This document shows, piece after piece, positions 18,968-27,578 of a stretch of DNA of 64,000 bases (position 1 is its first letter; the number at the start of each line of letters is the position of its first letter). The stretch is from Prochlorococcus sp. MIT 1341. GTDB taxonomy: Bacteria > Cyanobacteriota > Cyanobacteriia > PCC-6307 > Cyanobiaceae. The notes beneath the pieces were generated by a model. It ran no database searches and was not told where the DNA came from. It was given only the letters and a program-made list of their open reading frames with translations. The position numbers and the translations under genes were made by a program. The stretch covers positions 1,100,001 to 1,164,000 of the forward strand of contig NZ_CP139304.1 in the NCBI RefSeq assembly GCF_034092415.1, written 5' to 3'.

Positions 18968-19546
18968 ATGTTAAAACGGTTAGAGTTGGACCTAGCATTT
19001 ACAGTTACTTCCAAGGAGCTAATATCTGAGAGTGCAAGTGTAAATAGCAATAGAGGACTAGAAAATTCGACTTTTTGGCATGATGAGTTAATTCGTTGGA
19101 TCTCTTTTATTCAAAGAAATAAACATATAAAATGCCCTGAATTTATTAGAGATAGCTTATCATTCAGCCTTGGTCTTGAAATGACAGATGACTCAACAAT
19201 TACCGAAATAAATGAGGCTTGGAGAGACAAGAAAGAAACGACTGATGTCCTTTCTTTTCCAGTCCTGGACAATACATTTGTCATCCCAAAAGACACATGC
19301 ATTGAACTAGGTGACATCATAGTGTCTGTCGAAAAAGCAAGTATTCAAGCCTTGACACATGAACACTCATTAGATGAAGAACTACGGTGGCTTGTCAGTC
19401 ATGGTCTCCTTCATCTTTTGGGTTGGGAACACTCAAACGACAAGCAATTAAAGGAAATGTTGATTTGCCAAGAAAAACTTCTAAATATCAGAAGCGATGC
19501 TGATCGCCAAATCAATTCCATTCAAGGGAAAACCAATGATCAATGA
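18968..19546 (+). CDS. ybeY: Endoribonuclease YbeY
   Basis: YbeY is a zinc endoribonuclease involved in 16S rRNA 3'-end maturation and ribosome quality control. The metal-binding signature HGLLHLLGWEH matches the family H-x3-H-x5-H pattern, and NEAWRDKKETTDVLSFP is the conserved upstream segment, with LGDIIVS between. At 192 residues it carries about 30 extra N-terminal residues relative to short homologues. dgkA starts 11 bp before its stop. Confidence 0.95.
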   Translation: MLKRLELDLAFTVTSKELISESASVNSNRGLENSTFWHDELIRWISFIQRNKHIKCPEFIRDSLSFSLGLEMTDDSTITEINEAWRDKKETTDVLSFPVLDNTFVIPKDTCIELGDIIVSVEKASIQALTHEHSLDEELRWLVSHGLLHLLGWEHSNDKQLKEMLICQEKLLNIRSDADRQINSIQGKTNDQ

Positions 19547-19994
19547 AAAGACAGATTCAGTAAAAGAAGAACGCATTTCTTCAACCAGCCAAAGACTCAA
19601 AAACACTAAAAGAGATTCCTGGAAAATTGCAGGAGATCTTCCATCGAGTTTTAAATATGCTCTCCAAGGCCTAGTCTATACCTATGGAACCCAAAGAAAT
19701 TTCCGGATCCATATATTAATTAGCACTATAGTTTTAGGATTAATATTCTGGCTGAAGTTAAGCTTAATAAAATCAGCAATACTTGTTCTTACAATTTCAT
19801 CTGTTCTAATTCTTGAATTAATAAACACTGCTATTGAAGCTGTGGTAGATCTATCAATAGGTCGACAATTTCATCGACTCGCAAAGATTGCAAAGGACTG
19901 TGCAGCAGCAGCTGTTTTAGTTGCCTCGATAAGTGCTTTGCTAATAGCCTTCCTTATCCTTGTTCCACCCTTGCTAATCCACCTGGGTTCCTAA
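19536..19994 (+). CDS. dgkA: Diacylglycerol/undecaprenol kinase (DgkA family)
   Basis: This small membrane kinase of the DgkA family phosphorylates undecaprenol or diacylglycerol. SFKYALQGLVYTYGTQRNFRIHI is the conserved first amphipathic segment, and ELINTAIEAVVDLSIGRQFHRLAKIAKDCAAAAVL holds the catalytic Glu/Asp and Mg ligand region. Three transmembrane helices are evident. The ATG at 19536 (152 residues) is chosen over an upstream start at 19497 because the extension would lie wholly within ybeY. ybeY-dgkA is a widespread pair, and trpG follows 13 bp later. Confidence 0.92.
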   Translation: MINEKTDSVKEERISSTSQRLKNTKRDSWKIAGDLPSSFKYALQGLVYTYGTQRNFRIHILISTIVLGLIFWLKLSLIKSAILVLTISSVLILELINTAIEAVVDLSIGRQFHRLAKIAKDCAAAAVLVASISALLIAFLILVPPLLIHLGS

Positions 19995-20007
19995 CTACGT
20001 ATAGCCG

Positions 20008-20616
20008 ATGCTTCTTGTAATCGATAACTATGACAGCTTTACCTTCAACCTTGTCCAATACTTGGGAGAACTGGCCTCAAAACACCCTATTGCAAAAAAT
20101 TTGCGTGTAGAGCGTAATGACGCGATTGAACTCAATCAAATTAAAGATCTAAAGCCATCAGCAATAGTTCTCTCACCTGGGCCTGGCGATCCAAATCAGT
20201 CCGGCATTTGCCTTGAAATCCTTAAAAAGCTAGCTCCATCTATACCTATTCTTGGAGTCTGCCTTGGTCATCAAGCTTTAGCCCAAGCGTATGGAGGCAA
20301 AATAATTAGGGCAAATGAACTTATGCACGGAAAAACCTCCAAAGTCATCCATACAGGTGAAGGGATATTTACTGATCTACCACAACCACTGACTGCTACC
20401 AGATATCACAGCTTGATTGTTGACAGGTCTAGTCTCCCCTCGTGCCTTGAAGTTACGGCTTGGTTAAAAGACAAAACGATTATGGGTTTGCGTCATCGTA
20501 AGTTTTCTCATCTTCAAGGGGTTCAGTTCCATCCTGAAAGTGTTCTAAGCGAAGCTGGTCATCAACTACTAAGCAACTTTTTAGTCATGGCTGAGAGCAA
20601 CTCCAAAGACTGCTAA
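20008..20616 (+). CDS. trpG: Glutamine amidotransferase of anthranilate/ADC synthase
   Basis: This class I glutamine amidotransferase provides ammonia for anthranilate synthase and probably also for aminodeoxychorismate synthase (TrpG/PabA). [18 protein letters not shown] opens the protein, LSPGPGDP binds the partner, and the nucleophile is C85 in GVCLGHQA; the His-Glu of the triad lie in [10 protein letters not shown]. The length is 202 residues. It is the fifth gene of a rightward run starting at prfB, with no trpE nearby. Confidence 0.94.
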   Translation: MLLVIDNYDSFTFNLVQYLGELASKHPIAKNLRVERNDAIELNQIKDLKPSAIVLSPGPGDPNQSGICLEILKKLAPSIPILGVCLGHQALAQAYGGKIIRANELMHGKTSKVIHTGEGIFTDLPQPLTATRYHSLIVDRSSLPSCLEVTAWLKDKTIMGLRHRKFSHLQGVQFHPESVLSEAGHQLLSNFLVMAESNSKDC

Positions 20617-20638
20617 CTTTCTTGCTAATCCATTATTC

Positions 20639-21379
20639 GTGATGAAACCCTTTAACTGGATATCACAATCTTTCGTTCTCCCGATCATATCAACGATTGG
20701 AATCCTGATTTCTACACTGAGCGCAGTAGAGGCAAGTGGTGTAACCATTAAAAGTTACGGGCATAGTGCATTACTAATTACTGGCAGTGGGAAATCCGTT
20801 CTAATAAATCCTTTCAAAGCCGTTGGATGTGCCGCAGGACTAAAAGAACCAAAACTTGATGTTGATCTAATTCTTGCTAGTTCAAAATTGGCAGATGAAG
20901 GGGCTAAGGTCGCGAACGGAAAGCTCCTTGTAGAGCCAGGCTCTTATCGAATAAAAGGCCTTAATCTGGAAGGGTTCGCCGCACCCCATGATCGGCTGAA
21001 CGGTCGGCGATTTGGTCAAGCCACGTTATGGAGATGGCGACAGGGAGGACTGACATTTGCCCATCTCGGAGGCAGCGCTGCTCCTCTGACAGGTGAAATC
21101 AAAGTCCTATTCGGACAGCCAGATGTTCTTATTATTGGAGTGGGTGGCGGAGCAAAGGTCTATAACGGGATTGAAGCAGCAAAAATAGTAAAAGCACTTC
21201 AGCCGAAACATGTGATACCTGTTCAATACACCAAGGGCTCTACTCCGAAAAACTGCGATCAAAAAGGCATTGCACCCTTCTTAAATGCCATCAAAGGAAC
21301 TCCCATTAGCAAACCAGGTAAATCTCTAACCATCTCAAACAAGCTCAGCAATTCAATCGTGATTAATATTCTGGAATGA
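20639..21379 (+). CDS. Metallo-beta-lactamase-fold protein with degenerate metal site, signal peptide
   Basis: The N-terminal SFVLPIISTIGILISTLSAVEA segment is a signal peptide or anchor, so the protein is exported. The rest follows the UlaG/UPF0173 branch of the metallo-beta-lactamase fold: VTIKSYGHSALLITGSGKSVLINPF, later LTFAHLGG and LQPKHVIPVQYT. However, the H-x-H-x-D-H zinc motif is absent; at its place stands ILASSKLADEG. Several other usual metal ligands also appear missing, so hydrolase activity is doubtful and a binding or structural role is possible. Start is GTG 20639 or the adjacent ATG. Confidence 0.75.
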   Translation: MMKPFNWISQSFVLPIISTIGILISTLSAVEASGVTIKSYGHSALLITGSGKSVLINPFKAVGCAAGLKEPKLDVDLILASSKLADEGAKVANGKLLVEPGSYRIKGLNLEGFAAPHDRLNGRRFGQATLWRWRQGGLTFAHLGGSAAPLTGEIKVLFGQPDVLIIGVGGGAKVYNGIEAAKIVKALQPKHVIPVQYTKGSTPKNCDQKGIAPFLNAIKGTPISKPGKSLTISNKLSNSIVINILE

Positions 21380-21421
21380 CTAACACCAACTCGAACAAAC
21401 AAAAATGAAATTTGCTATTAG

Positions 21422-22546
21422 CTAGTTTGCAATCTTACTAAGGGTGGAAAAAACATCCCAAAATTGTTCCATTTGACTTTGAGTGCCGATGCTTACACGT
21501 AAGGATCCATCAATTAAAGGTTTTCCACTCATTTCTCTTACAAGGATTCCTGATTCTTTCAAAGAATTTGACATTTCTTGGGGATCAATTGTTGGCCATA
21601 CGAGAAAATAATTACCTCCGTCGATATGATGTTTTATACGGCTACTCACTAATTGACCCTTAATCCAATCACGAGCCTGTAGCACTTGAGAAACATATGA
21701 GTCCACATATGCTTGATCAGACAATGCAGCAAAAGCAGCAGTGACAGCAAAGCTATTAATGTCATAAGGCCCTGTCACGCGACTTACATAATCGATAACT
21801 TCAGAACAACCAATTGCAAAACCCATACGCAAACCTGCTAAACCAGCAGTCTTTGCAAGCGACCGTAAAACCAAAAGATTAGGTGCCATATTGAAATCGA
21901 CATTAGGTAAGACACTATCTCCAGAAAATGCCTCATAGAGCTCATCAACAACAACAAGTGTTCCTGGAGAGTTAACAGCCATATCAATCAGTTTTTCTGG
22001 AGCCAACCTTGTTCCCGTTGGATTATTTGGATTGCATATAAACAAAAGTCTTGGATTCCTTTCTAAAAGAGTTTTACGAATAACTCTTAATGGAAATTGA
22101 AAATCTTCGCCCTCATAAGGAATCGATTGAACATCCATACCTTGCATTTGAGCACACGGGGCGTAATAACCAAAGGTTGGTGATGTAGTCAATAACTCCG
22201 TACTACGATCACCATAAGCATGAAAAATGGCATGAATTGCAGCATCAACTCCATTGAAAATGCCAACTTGGTTTAAAGAGAATCTATTCTTCAGACCTTG
22301 AAGCCTAAGGTTATCAATGAAAGCCTCTCTAAGACCGCCATACTCTGGATAAATAGCTATTTCACTAGCCGGAATATCTCTAAGAGCATTTACTACAATT
22401 GGGCTTGGACCAAGTGTATTCTCATTAAAATCCAACCTTAAGAACTGTCTCCTGCCTTCGAGTGGTGCTGAATATGGATTCAAATTATCAACTTCTAGTC
22501 GTGGCGTAGGCCTATGAAGAAAAGAAGATTTATCACTCGAAGTCAT
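21422..22546 (-). CDS. hisC: Histidinol-phosphate aminotransferase-like enzyme
   Basis: This is a fold-type I PLP aminotransferase. LRLDFNENTLGPSP is the HisC N-terminal substrate segment, CNPNNPTGT and VVVDELYEAF bind PLP, and the Schiff-base lysine is in LRSLAKTAGLAGLRMGFAIG. The frame can be extended to 22618, but the ATG ending at 22546 overlaps the argS stop as TGATG, giving 374 residues and a typical HisC start; it is preferred. Close relatives act on aromatic amino acids, and the window also holds a cobC-like gene of this fold, so substrate remains an inference. Confidence 0.85.
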   Translation of the reverse strand: MTSSDKSSFLHRPTPRLEVDNLNPYSAPLEGRRQFLRLDFNENTLGPSPIVVNALRDIPASEIAIYPEYGGLREAFIDNLRLQGLKNRFSLNQVGIFNGVDAAIHAIFHAYGDRSTELLTTSPTFGYYAPCAQMQGMDVQSIPYEGEDFQFPLRVIRKTLLERNPRLLFICNPNNPTGTRLAPEKLIDMAVNSPGTLVVVDELYEAFSGDSVLPNVDFNMAPNLLVLRSLAKTAGLAGLRMGFAIGCSEVIDYVSRVTGPYDINSFAVTAAFAALSDQAYVDSYVSQVLQARDWIKGQLVSSRIKHHIDGGNYFLVWPTIDPQEMSNSLKESGILVREMSGKPLIDGSLRVSIGTQSQMEQFWDVFSTLSKIAN

Positions 22547-24363
22547 CACATTCGCTCCAAAGTAGGAATTCCCAATAAAGACATTCCCAATCGCAGAGTA
22601 TCGGCAGTTAAACGGCACAGTGCCAATCTAGAAACTCGCTGATGCTCTTCTGCCTTCAATACAGGAACTTGGTCATAAAAGCGATTAAAGATCTGACTTA
22701 ATTCAAATAAATAATTACAAAGCCGATTAGGGAGCAACTCCTTCTCAACTAAAACGACAACTTGATCAAACTTGAGCAATTCTCGAAGCAATGTCCATTC
22801 TTGAGGCTCAGAAAATTTGAGGTCTTCAGAAGTCATGCGACACTTCCCTCCCTTGCGATAAATTCCAGAAATTCGAACCAAAGCGTATAAAAGGTATGGA
22901 GCTGTGTTTCCCTGTAAAGAAAGCATTCTGTCAAAACTAAACTGATAATTTGTAATTCGGTTTTGACTCAAGTCTGCATACTTCACTGCAGCAAGTCCAA
23001 CTGTCGAAGAAACTTTGCTAATAAATGCAGCATCCTCATTCCGACCCTCTACTTTCAAACGTCTGCAAAGATCTTGTTCAGCCCTCTCAACTGCTTCATC
23101 CAACAAATCCCTCAAGCGCACTGTGTCTCCAGAACGAGTTTTAAGTTTCTTACCATCCTCACCTTGAACCAAGCCAAAAGGAACATGTTCAACAGACCTA
23201 TTTGAAGGAATCCATCCAGCTCTCTTTGCGACCTGAAAAACACCAGCAAAATGATTAGATTGACCTACATCTGTTACATAGATAACACGACAAGCTCCAT
23301 CACCTTTCGGAATAGGCTGAAAACGGAATCTAATGGCAGCTAAATCAGTTGTCGAATAATTAAACCCCCCATCACGCTTTTGCACAATCACAGGTAAAGG
23401 CTTTCCATCTTTACCAATTAATCCTTCTAGAAAGACACATTTTGCTCCATCATCTACAACTAAAAGACCATGGTTGTCTAAATCCTCTACGACTTCTTGA
23501 AGATAGGGATTATAAAAAGATTCACCACGCTCATGTAGACGTATATCCAACCTATCATAAATACTTTGAAATTCTTTACGGGATTGCGTACAAAGTAAAG
23601 ACCACGCTTGCAAGGATATTTCATCCCCCATTTGAAGCTTCACCACCTCTTGACGTGAATCCTCTTGAAAAGCTTTGTCCGTATCAAAACGATGCTTTGC
23701 CTCTCTGTAAAAAGTCACCAAATTTCCCAGATCAACTGCGTCAGGAGTCTCAAGTGCTGAAGGCGCCACCTTTTTAAGGTGAGTAATCAACATCCCAAAT
23801 TGCGTTCCCCAATCACCTACGTGATTAAGCCTAGATACGGAATAACCACGAAACTCAAGCACCCTTGCCAAGCAATCTCCAATAATTGTGGAGCGTAAAT
23901 GTCCAACATGCATTTCCTTAGCGATATTTGGGCTAGAGAAATCAACTACTACCCTTAAATTGTCTTTCAGCGTCTTGTCACTATCAACGAGTGGCACTCC
24001 TAACCTTGCATCTTTCAAGCGAGCCTGAAACTCAGAAATCAAACATTGAGACCTAAGTGTGATATTGATAAAACCCGGTCCAGCAATTTGAGGTAATTCA
24101 CACAACTCTAAAAATTGATCATCATTCGCCAATTGTTCTTTAACTGCTAAAGCAATCTCACGAGGAGGTCTCCGCATGGGTTTCGCCAACGCTAAAGCAC
24201 AGTTCACCTGAAAATCTCCAAACTCTGGTTTTGTGGCTGGCACTAATTGAGGGTCTAACAAGAAACCTGAAATGCTAGACGTTACAGAGGATTCCGACTC
24301 TGCAATAATCTTTTTCAGAGCCATTCGAATTCTGGTTTCTATTTGATGAGAGATAGAAAGCAT
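22546..24363 (-). CDS. argS: Arginyl-tRNA synthetase
   Basis: ArgS charges tRNA-Arg. At 605 residues it has the bacterial length. [32 protein letters not shown] holds the class I HVGH motif, followed by [10 protein letters not shown]; the N-terminal additional domain is seen in [36 protein letters not shown] is in the KMSKS-equivalent position, and the C-terminal anticodon domain has [13 protein letters not shown]. hisC follows with a TGATG overlap. Confidence 0.97.
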   Translation of the reverse strand: MLSISHQIETRIRMALKKIIAESESSVTSSISGFLLDPQLVPATKPEFGDFQVNCALALAKPMRRPPREIALAVKEQLANDDQFLELCELPQIAGPGFINITLRSQCLISEFQARLKDARLGVPLVDSDKTLKDNLRVVVDFSSPNIAKEMHVGHLRSTIIGDCLARVLEFRGYSVSRLNHVGDWGTQFGMLITHLKKVAPSALETPDAVDLGNLVTFYREAKHRFDTDKAFQEDSRQEVVKLQMGDEISLQAWSLLCTQSRKEFQSIYDRLDIRLHERGESFYNPYLQEVVEDLDNHGLLVVDDGAKCVFLEGLIGKDGKPLPVIVQKRDGGFNYSTTDLAAIRFRFQPIPKGDGACRVIYVTDVGQSNHFAGVFQVAKRAGWIPSNRSVEHVPFGLVQGEDGKKLKTRSGDTVRLRDLLDEAVERAEQDLCRRLKVEGRNEDAAFISKVSSTVGLAAVKYADLSQNRITNYQFSFDRMLSLQGNTAPYLLYALVRISGIYRKGGKCRMTSEDLKFSEPQEWTLLRELLKFDQVVVLVEKELLPNRLCNYLFELSQIFNRFYDQVPVLKAEEHQRVSRLALCRLTADTLRLGMSLLGIPTLERM

Positions 24364-24428
24364 TAGCGTTTTAGAAATAAAGAATTGGAATCGGCGCTAG
24401 AAAGAGGTGACAGCACAAGGCAACAACA

Positions 24429-25301
24429 TCAAACATTCTTTTCAAAGCGCAAGCTGAAATCAAGCCAAGTGCTTTTGGTAATTGATGCACTGCTCGAAAT
24501 AAAGTCAACACCTGTAGATGCATATTCCTTCAAAGTAGTTGGGTTAACACCCGATGCCTCAAGAACAATCCGGCCAGGTCCTCCCTCCTTCATAAGTGCT
24601 GACGCTAGCTCCCGAAGTCGAGGAACCAGAATCCTTAACTCAGAAAGAGAAAACTCATCAAGTAGTACACCATCAACACCAAGGCAAACAGCTTCCTCTG
24701 CCTGTATTGAAGTCTCTGCTTCAACAATCAAGCTAGATGGCCAAGGCAATGTTGACCTAACAGCTCGTACTGCAGCTTCAATTCCTCCTGACCAAGCGAT
24801 ATGGTTTTCTTTCAGCATTGCAGCATCATCTAAACCAAGACGATGATTAACACCGCCTCCACAACGCACCGCATATTTTTCCAATACACGCAATCCGGGC
24901 GTAGTCTTTCTAGTGTCTACAAGCTTCACAGAAGTACCATTCAACTCTGCTACTAAGGATGCTGTAGCAGTAGCTATACCCGATAGATGCATCGCAAGGT
25001 TTAACGCTGTTCTTTCTCCTGCTAAAAGACTCATGGCAGGTCCCTCTAGTTCTAATAATTTTTGTCCGCTTGCAATAGTTTCTCCATCCAAAACTAGCTG
25101 ACGAGTGTTAACCAAACCATCTAGTCGCTGAAACACTCGTTCAACTAAAGGTCCCCCACAAAAGATTCCTGATTGCTTGGCTATTAAATTTGCTTTGCCA
25201 TAACCCTGATTAGTTGCACTAGCTGTTAAATCACCACGTCCTAGATCCTCCTCTAGGAAAGTGTCCAAAAGACGATTAATCCATGGAGAGACGAAATCCA
25301 A
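24429..25301 (-). CDS. nadC: Nicotinate-nucleotide pyrophosphorylase (carboxylating)
   Basis: NadC converts quinolinate and PRPP to nicotinate mononucleotide in NAD synthesis. The family signatures are EDLGRGDLTA (about residues 18-27), ERTALNLAMHLSGIATAT, VDTRKTTPGLRVLEKYAVRCGGGVNHRLGL with the catalytic basic residues, LKENHI and LEASGVNPTTLKEYASTGVDFIS. The size is 290 residues. It lies between mnmE and argS on the same strand. Confidence 0.97.
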   Translation of the reverse strand: MDFVSPWINRLLDTFLEEDLGRGDLTASATNQGYGKANLIAKQSGIFCGGPLVERVFQRLDGLVNTRQLVLDGETIASGQKLLELEGPAMSLLAGERTALNLAMHLSGIATATASLVAELNGTSVKLVDTRKTTPGLRVLEKYAVRCGGGVNHRLGLDDAAMLKENHIAWSGGIEAAVRAVRSTLPWPSSLIVEAETSIQAEEAVCLGVDGVLLDEFSLSELRILVPRLRELASALMKEGGPGRIVLEASGVNPTTLKEYASTGVDFISSSASITKSTWLDFSLRFEKNV

Positions 25302-25372
25302 AACGCAAATTCAAGTATAAATTCTGGCTAAAGCCTATTCATAACTCTACCTAACCAAGAAAAATGCTGATC

Positions 25373-26776
25373 TTATTTACCGATACAAAACCGTGAAAAG
25401 ATTCGATCAAGTACAGCCTCCGTTACTTCCTCGCCCAAAACCTCTCCCAAGCTATGAATTGCATCACGCAAATCAATAGTCCAAAAATCCCACGGCAGCT
25501 TCTCATTCGCAACCTCCTGAACACGGGCCAATGCTGCAAGAGCTGCTAATGCAAGATCCCGTTGTCGTTCATTAAGCGAAATTATCAAATTTTCGGTGTC
25601 AGTAGCACCACAAACTTTTAAAATTGCTTGAATTACATTCTCCTCACCAGCTCCTGTAAGAGAACTCATAATCACATTAGGAGAACTTTCTTCATGACAA
25701 GAAGAACTATGGTGCCGATTATCAGAATCCAAAAGATCCGCCTTGTTACCAATTAGAAGGCGTGGGATATCAGCTGGAATCTTTTCTAATAACTGAGAAT
25801 CTGCCTTAGTCCAACCAACCCCTAAATCAAATACCAACAAAACAACATCTGCTCCTAGCAAGACTTCATAGCTACGATCAATCCCAAGGTTTTCTAATGA
25901 ATCCTTTGTTTCATGAATACCTGCTGTATCTATCAAAGTAATTGGAACACCATTTAAATCCAACGAGCTTTCTAATAGATCTCTTGTTGTACCTGGTAAG
26001 TCAGAAACAATTGCTTTGTTATGGCCACTTAATCGATTAAGTAAAGAACTTTTCCCAACATTTGGGCGACCAATTAAAGCAACTCGAAGTCCTTTTCGAA
26101 ACACAAGACCTCTTTCTGAGTCTTGAATTAATTGTCTTAATTCCAAAGAAACTGTTTGAAGTTCATTGAGAACCAAAGCACTATCCAATTTCGGCAAATC
26201 CTCTTCAAAATCTACACGTGCATCTAATTCACTCAGTTGATCTAACAACCTTTTTCTAAGTAGCGTTATACGACGCTGGATGCCTCCGTCCAATCCCTTC
26301 ATTGCTAACTGAGCCGCTCTACGACTTCGAGCAGAAATAAGTTCATTTATTGCCTCAGCACTAGTGAGATCTAGTCTTCCGTTTAGAACAGCACGTTGAC
26401 TAAACTCCCCAGCCATAGCCCTACGTATACCTGGTTGCGAAAGCACCCGACCCAACACACGCTGTACAGATATCAAACCTCCATGGCAATGAATCTCCAC
26501 AACATCCTCACCTGTAAAACTTCGCGGAGCCTTCATGACTAAAATCAAAACCTCATCCAAACGTTCTGTAGGACTTTCACCCAATACATACCCATAAAGA
26601 ATGCGATGACTTTCCCAAAGCTGAGTCCCGGGAATGGAAACAACATTCTTAACAACACTCTCGGCATCTGGCCCAGAGACCCTCACAATGGCAACCCCTC
26701 CTTGAGCGGGAGCTACTGCAGTTACAACAGCTGCAATAGTTTCATGATCAAAGGTTGATAAAGAAGACATTGGCAT
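25373..26776 (-). CDS. mnmE: tRNA modification GTPase MnmE
   Basis: MnmE works with MnmG (61.4-63.4 kb here) to modify wobble uridines of tRNA. The N-terminal folate-binding domain begins TIAAVVTAVAPAQGGVAIVRVSGPDA. The G domain has GRPNVGKSSLLNRLSG (G1), GTTRDLLE (G2), DTAGIHET (G3) and NKADLL (G4). The C-terminal residues FCIGK carry the single conserved Cys. At 467 residues it is full length. Confidence 0.97.
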   Translation of the reverse strand: MPMSSLSTFDHETIAAVVTAVAPAQGGVAIVRVSGPDAESVVKNVVSIPGTQLWESHRILYGYVLGESPTERLDEVLILVMKAPRSFTGEDVVEIHCHGGLISVQRVLGRVLSQPGIRRAMAGEFSQRAVLNGRLDLTSAEAINELISARSRRAAQLAMKGLDGGIQRRITLLRKRLLDQLSELDARVDFEEDLPKLDSALVLNELQTVSLELRQLIQDSERGLVFRKGLRVALIGRPNVGKSSLLNRLSGHNKAIVSDLPGTTRDLLESSLDLNGVPITLIDTAGIHETKDSLENLGIDRSYEVLLGADVVLLVFDLGVGWTKADSQLLEKIPADIPRLLIGNKADLLDSDNRHHSSSCHEESSPNVIMSSLTGAGEENVIQAILKVCGATDTENLIISLNERQRDLALAALAALARVQEVANEKLPWDFWTIDLRDAIHSLGEVLGEEVTEAVLDRIFSRFCIGK

Positions 26777-26833
26777 GAAACCCTACTCACTCTCTACGAT
26801 CGTCTGCATCGTTCAACAATCGTATCTCTGAGA

Positions 26834-27298
26834 TTGCTTAACATTAAATTCCTACGGCAACCAAAAAAAAAGTTGTCCAAGTCACTTAGATGGATCTGGC
26901 ACCATAAAGGTTCTGCTGGCGAACGTGCAAAAGGACTTGCAGTAGGCGTATTTAGCGGATGTTTCCCATTCTTTGGATTACAGACACTTTTAGGCATCAG
27001 TCTTGCGAGTGTTATCAAAGGCAACCACCTCCTAGCAGCTATAGGAACATGGATTAGCAATCCATTCACTTATCTTCCTCTATATTGGATGAATTATTAT
27101 GTTGGATCAACACTTATAGGCAAACAAGAAAACTTTCCCAATATAAGCAACCTCGACTCACAAGAAGTTTGGTCACAAAGTCTAAGTTTTATTGTTAGGG
27201 TAATTTTAGGCTCTTTCATTGTTGGAGGTATTGCGGGAACTCTTTCTGGGGCTATCTACTACCACATCCTAAAGAAGTTGAGTCGAAGTGCTAAATAG
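26834..27298 (+). CDS. DUF2062 membrane protein
   Basis: This 154-residue protein has a basic N-terminus followed by the DUF2062 pattern: KGLAVGVFSGCFPFFGLQTLLGISLASVIKGN, then GTWISNPFTYLPLYWMNYYVG, and a C-terminal hydrophobic hairpin IVGGIAGTLSGAIYYHIL. Three or so membrane-inserted segments are evident. Function is unknown; in other bacteria the domain occurs with glycosyltransferases. The start is a TTG at 26834. It is divergent from mnmE and convergent with relA/spoT. Confidence 0.85.
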   Translation: MLNIKFLRQPKKKLSKSLRWIWHHKGSAGERAKGLAVGVFSGCFPFFGLQTLLGISLASVIKGNHLLAAIGTWISNPFTYLPLYWMNYYVGSTLIGKQENFPNISNLDSQEVWSQSLSFIVRVILGSFIVGGIAGTLSGAIYYHILKKLSRSAK

Positions 27299-27501
27299 AT
27301 ATTCAGCGTATAATCTTAATCAAGATAAAGACAGTCCTATTGTCCATAATTTACTTTAAAAGACCCTTATCATCTCTAACTAAGCATAAAAAGAAGTGCA
27401 ACCATAACTGATTGGAAGTACTTACAAAGCTTATCAACAGACACTCTGATTGATTTCTTGCCTATTCCAATTAAGAATTCTGATCCAAATCTTAGAAAAA
27501 G

Positions 27502-27543
27502 AATAAACAAATGATTGATCAAAAGATCAATCATTTGTTTATT
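27502..27543. terminator. Perfect 19-bp stem with AAAA loop between convergent genes
   Basis: The arm AATAAACAAATGATTGATC (27502-27520) is followed by AAAA and then by its exact reverse complement (27525-27543). It lies 204 bp past the DUF2062 gene and 36 bp past the relA/spoT stop. The stem is AT-rich and has no long T-tract, so a bidirectional terminator or transcript-end stabiliser is likely but not certain. The remaining bases of the 280-bp gap (27299-27501) show nothing I can name. Confidence 0.75.
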
Positions 27544-27578
27544 GCGAAGTTGAACAAAACTTTTAATCTACAACGTAT

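Noticed and set aside
24385-24846. 153-codon plus-strand frame opposite nadC
   Set aside because: It is an antisense shadow of nadC, which has a full set of family motifs; the plus frame gives a low-complexity Ser/Ala/Arg product.
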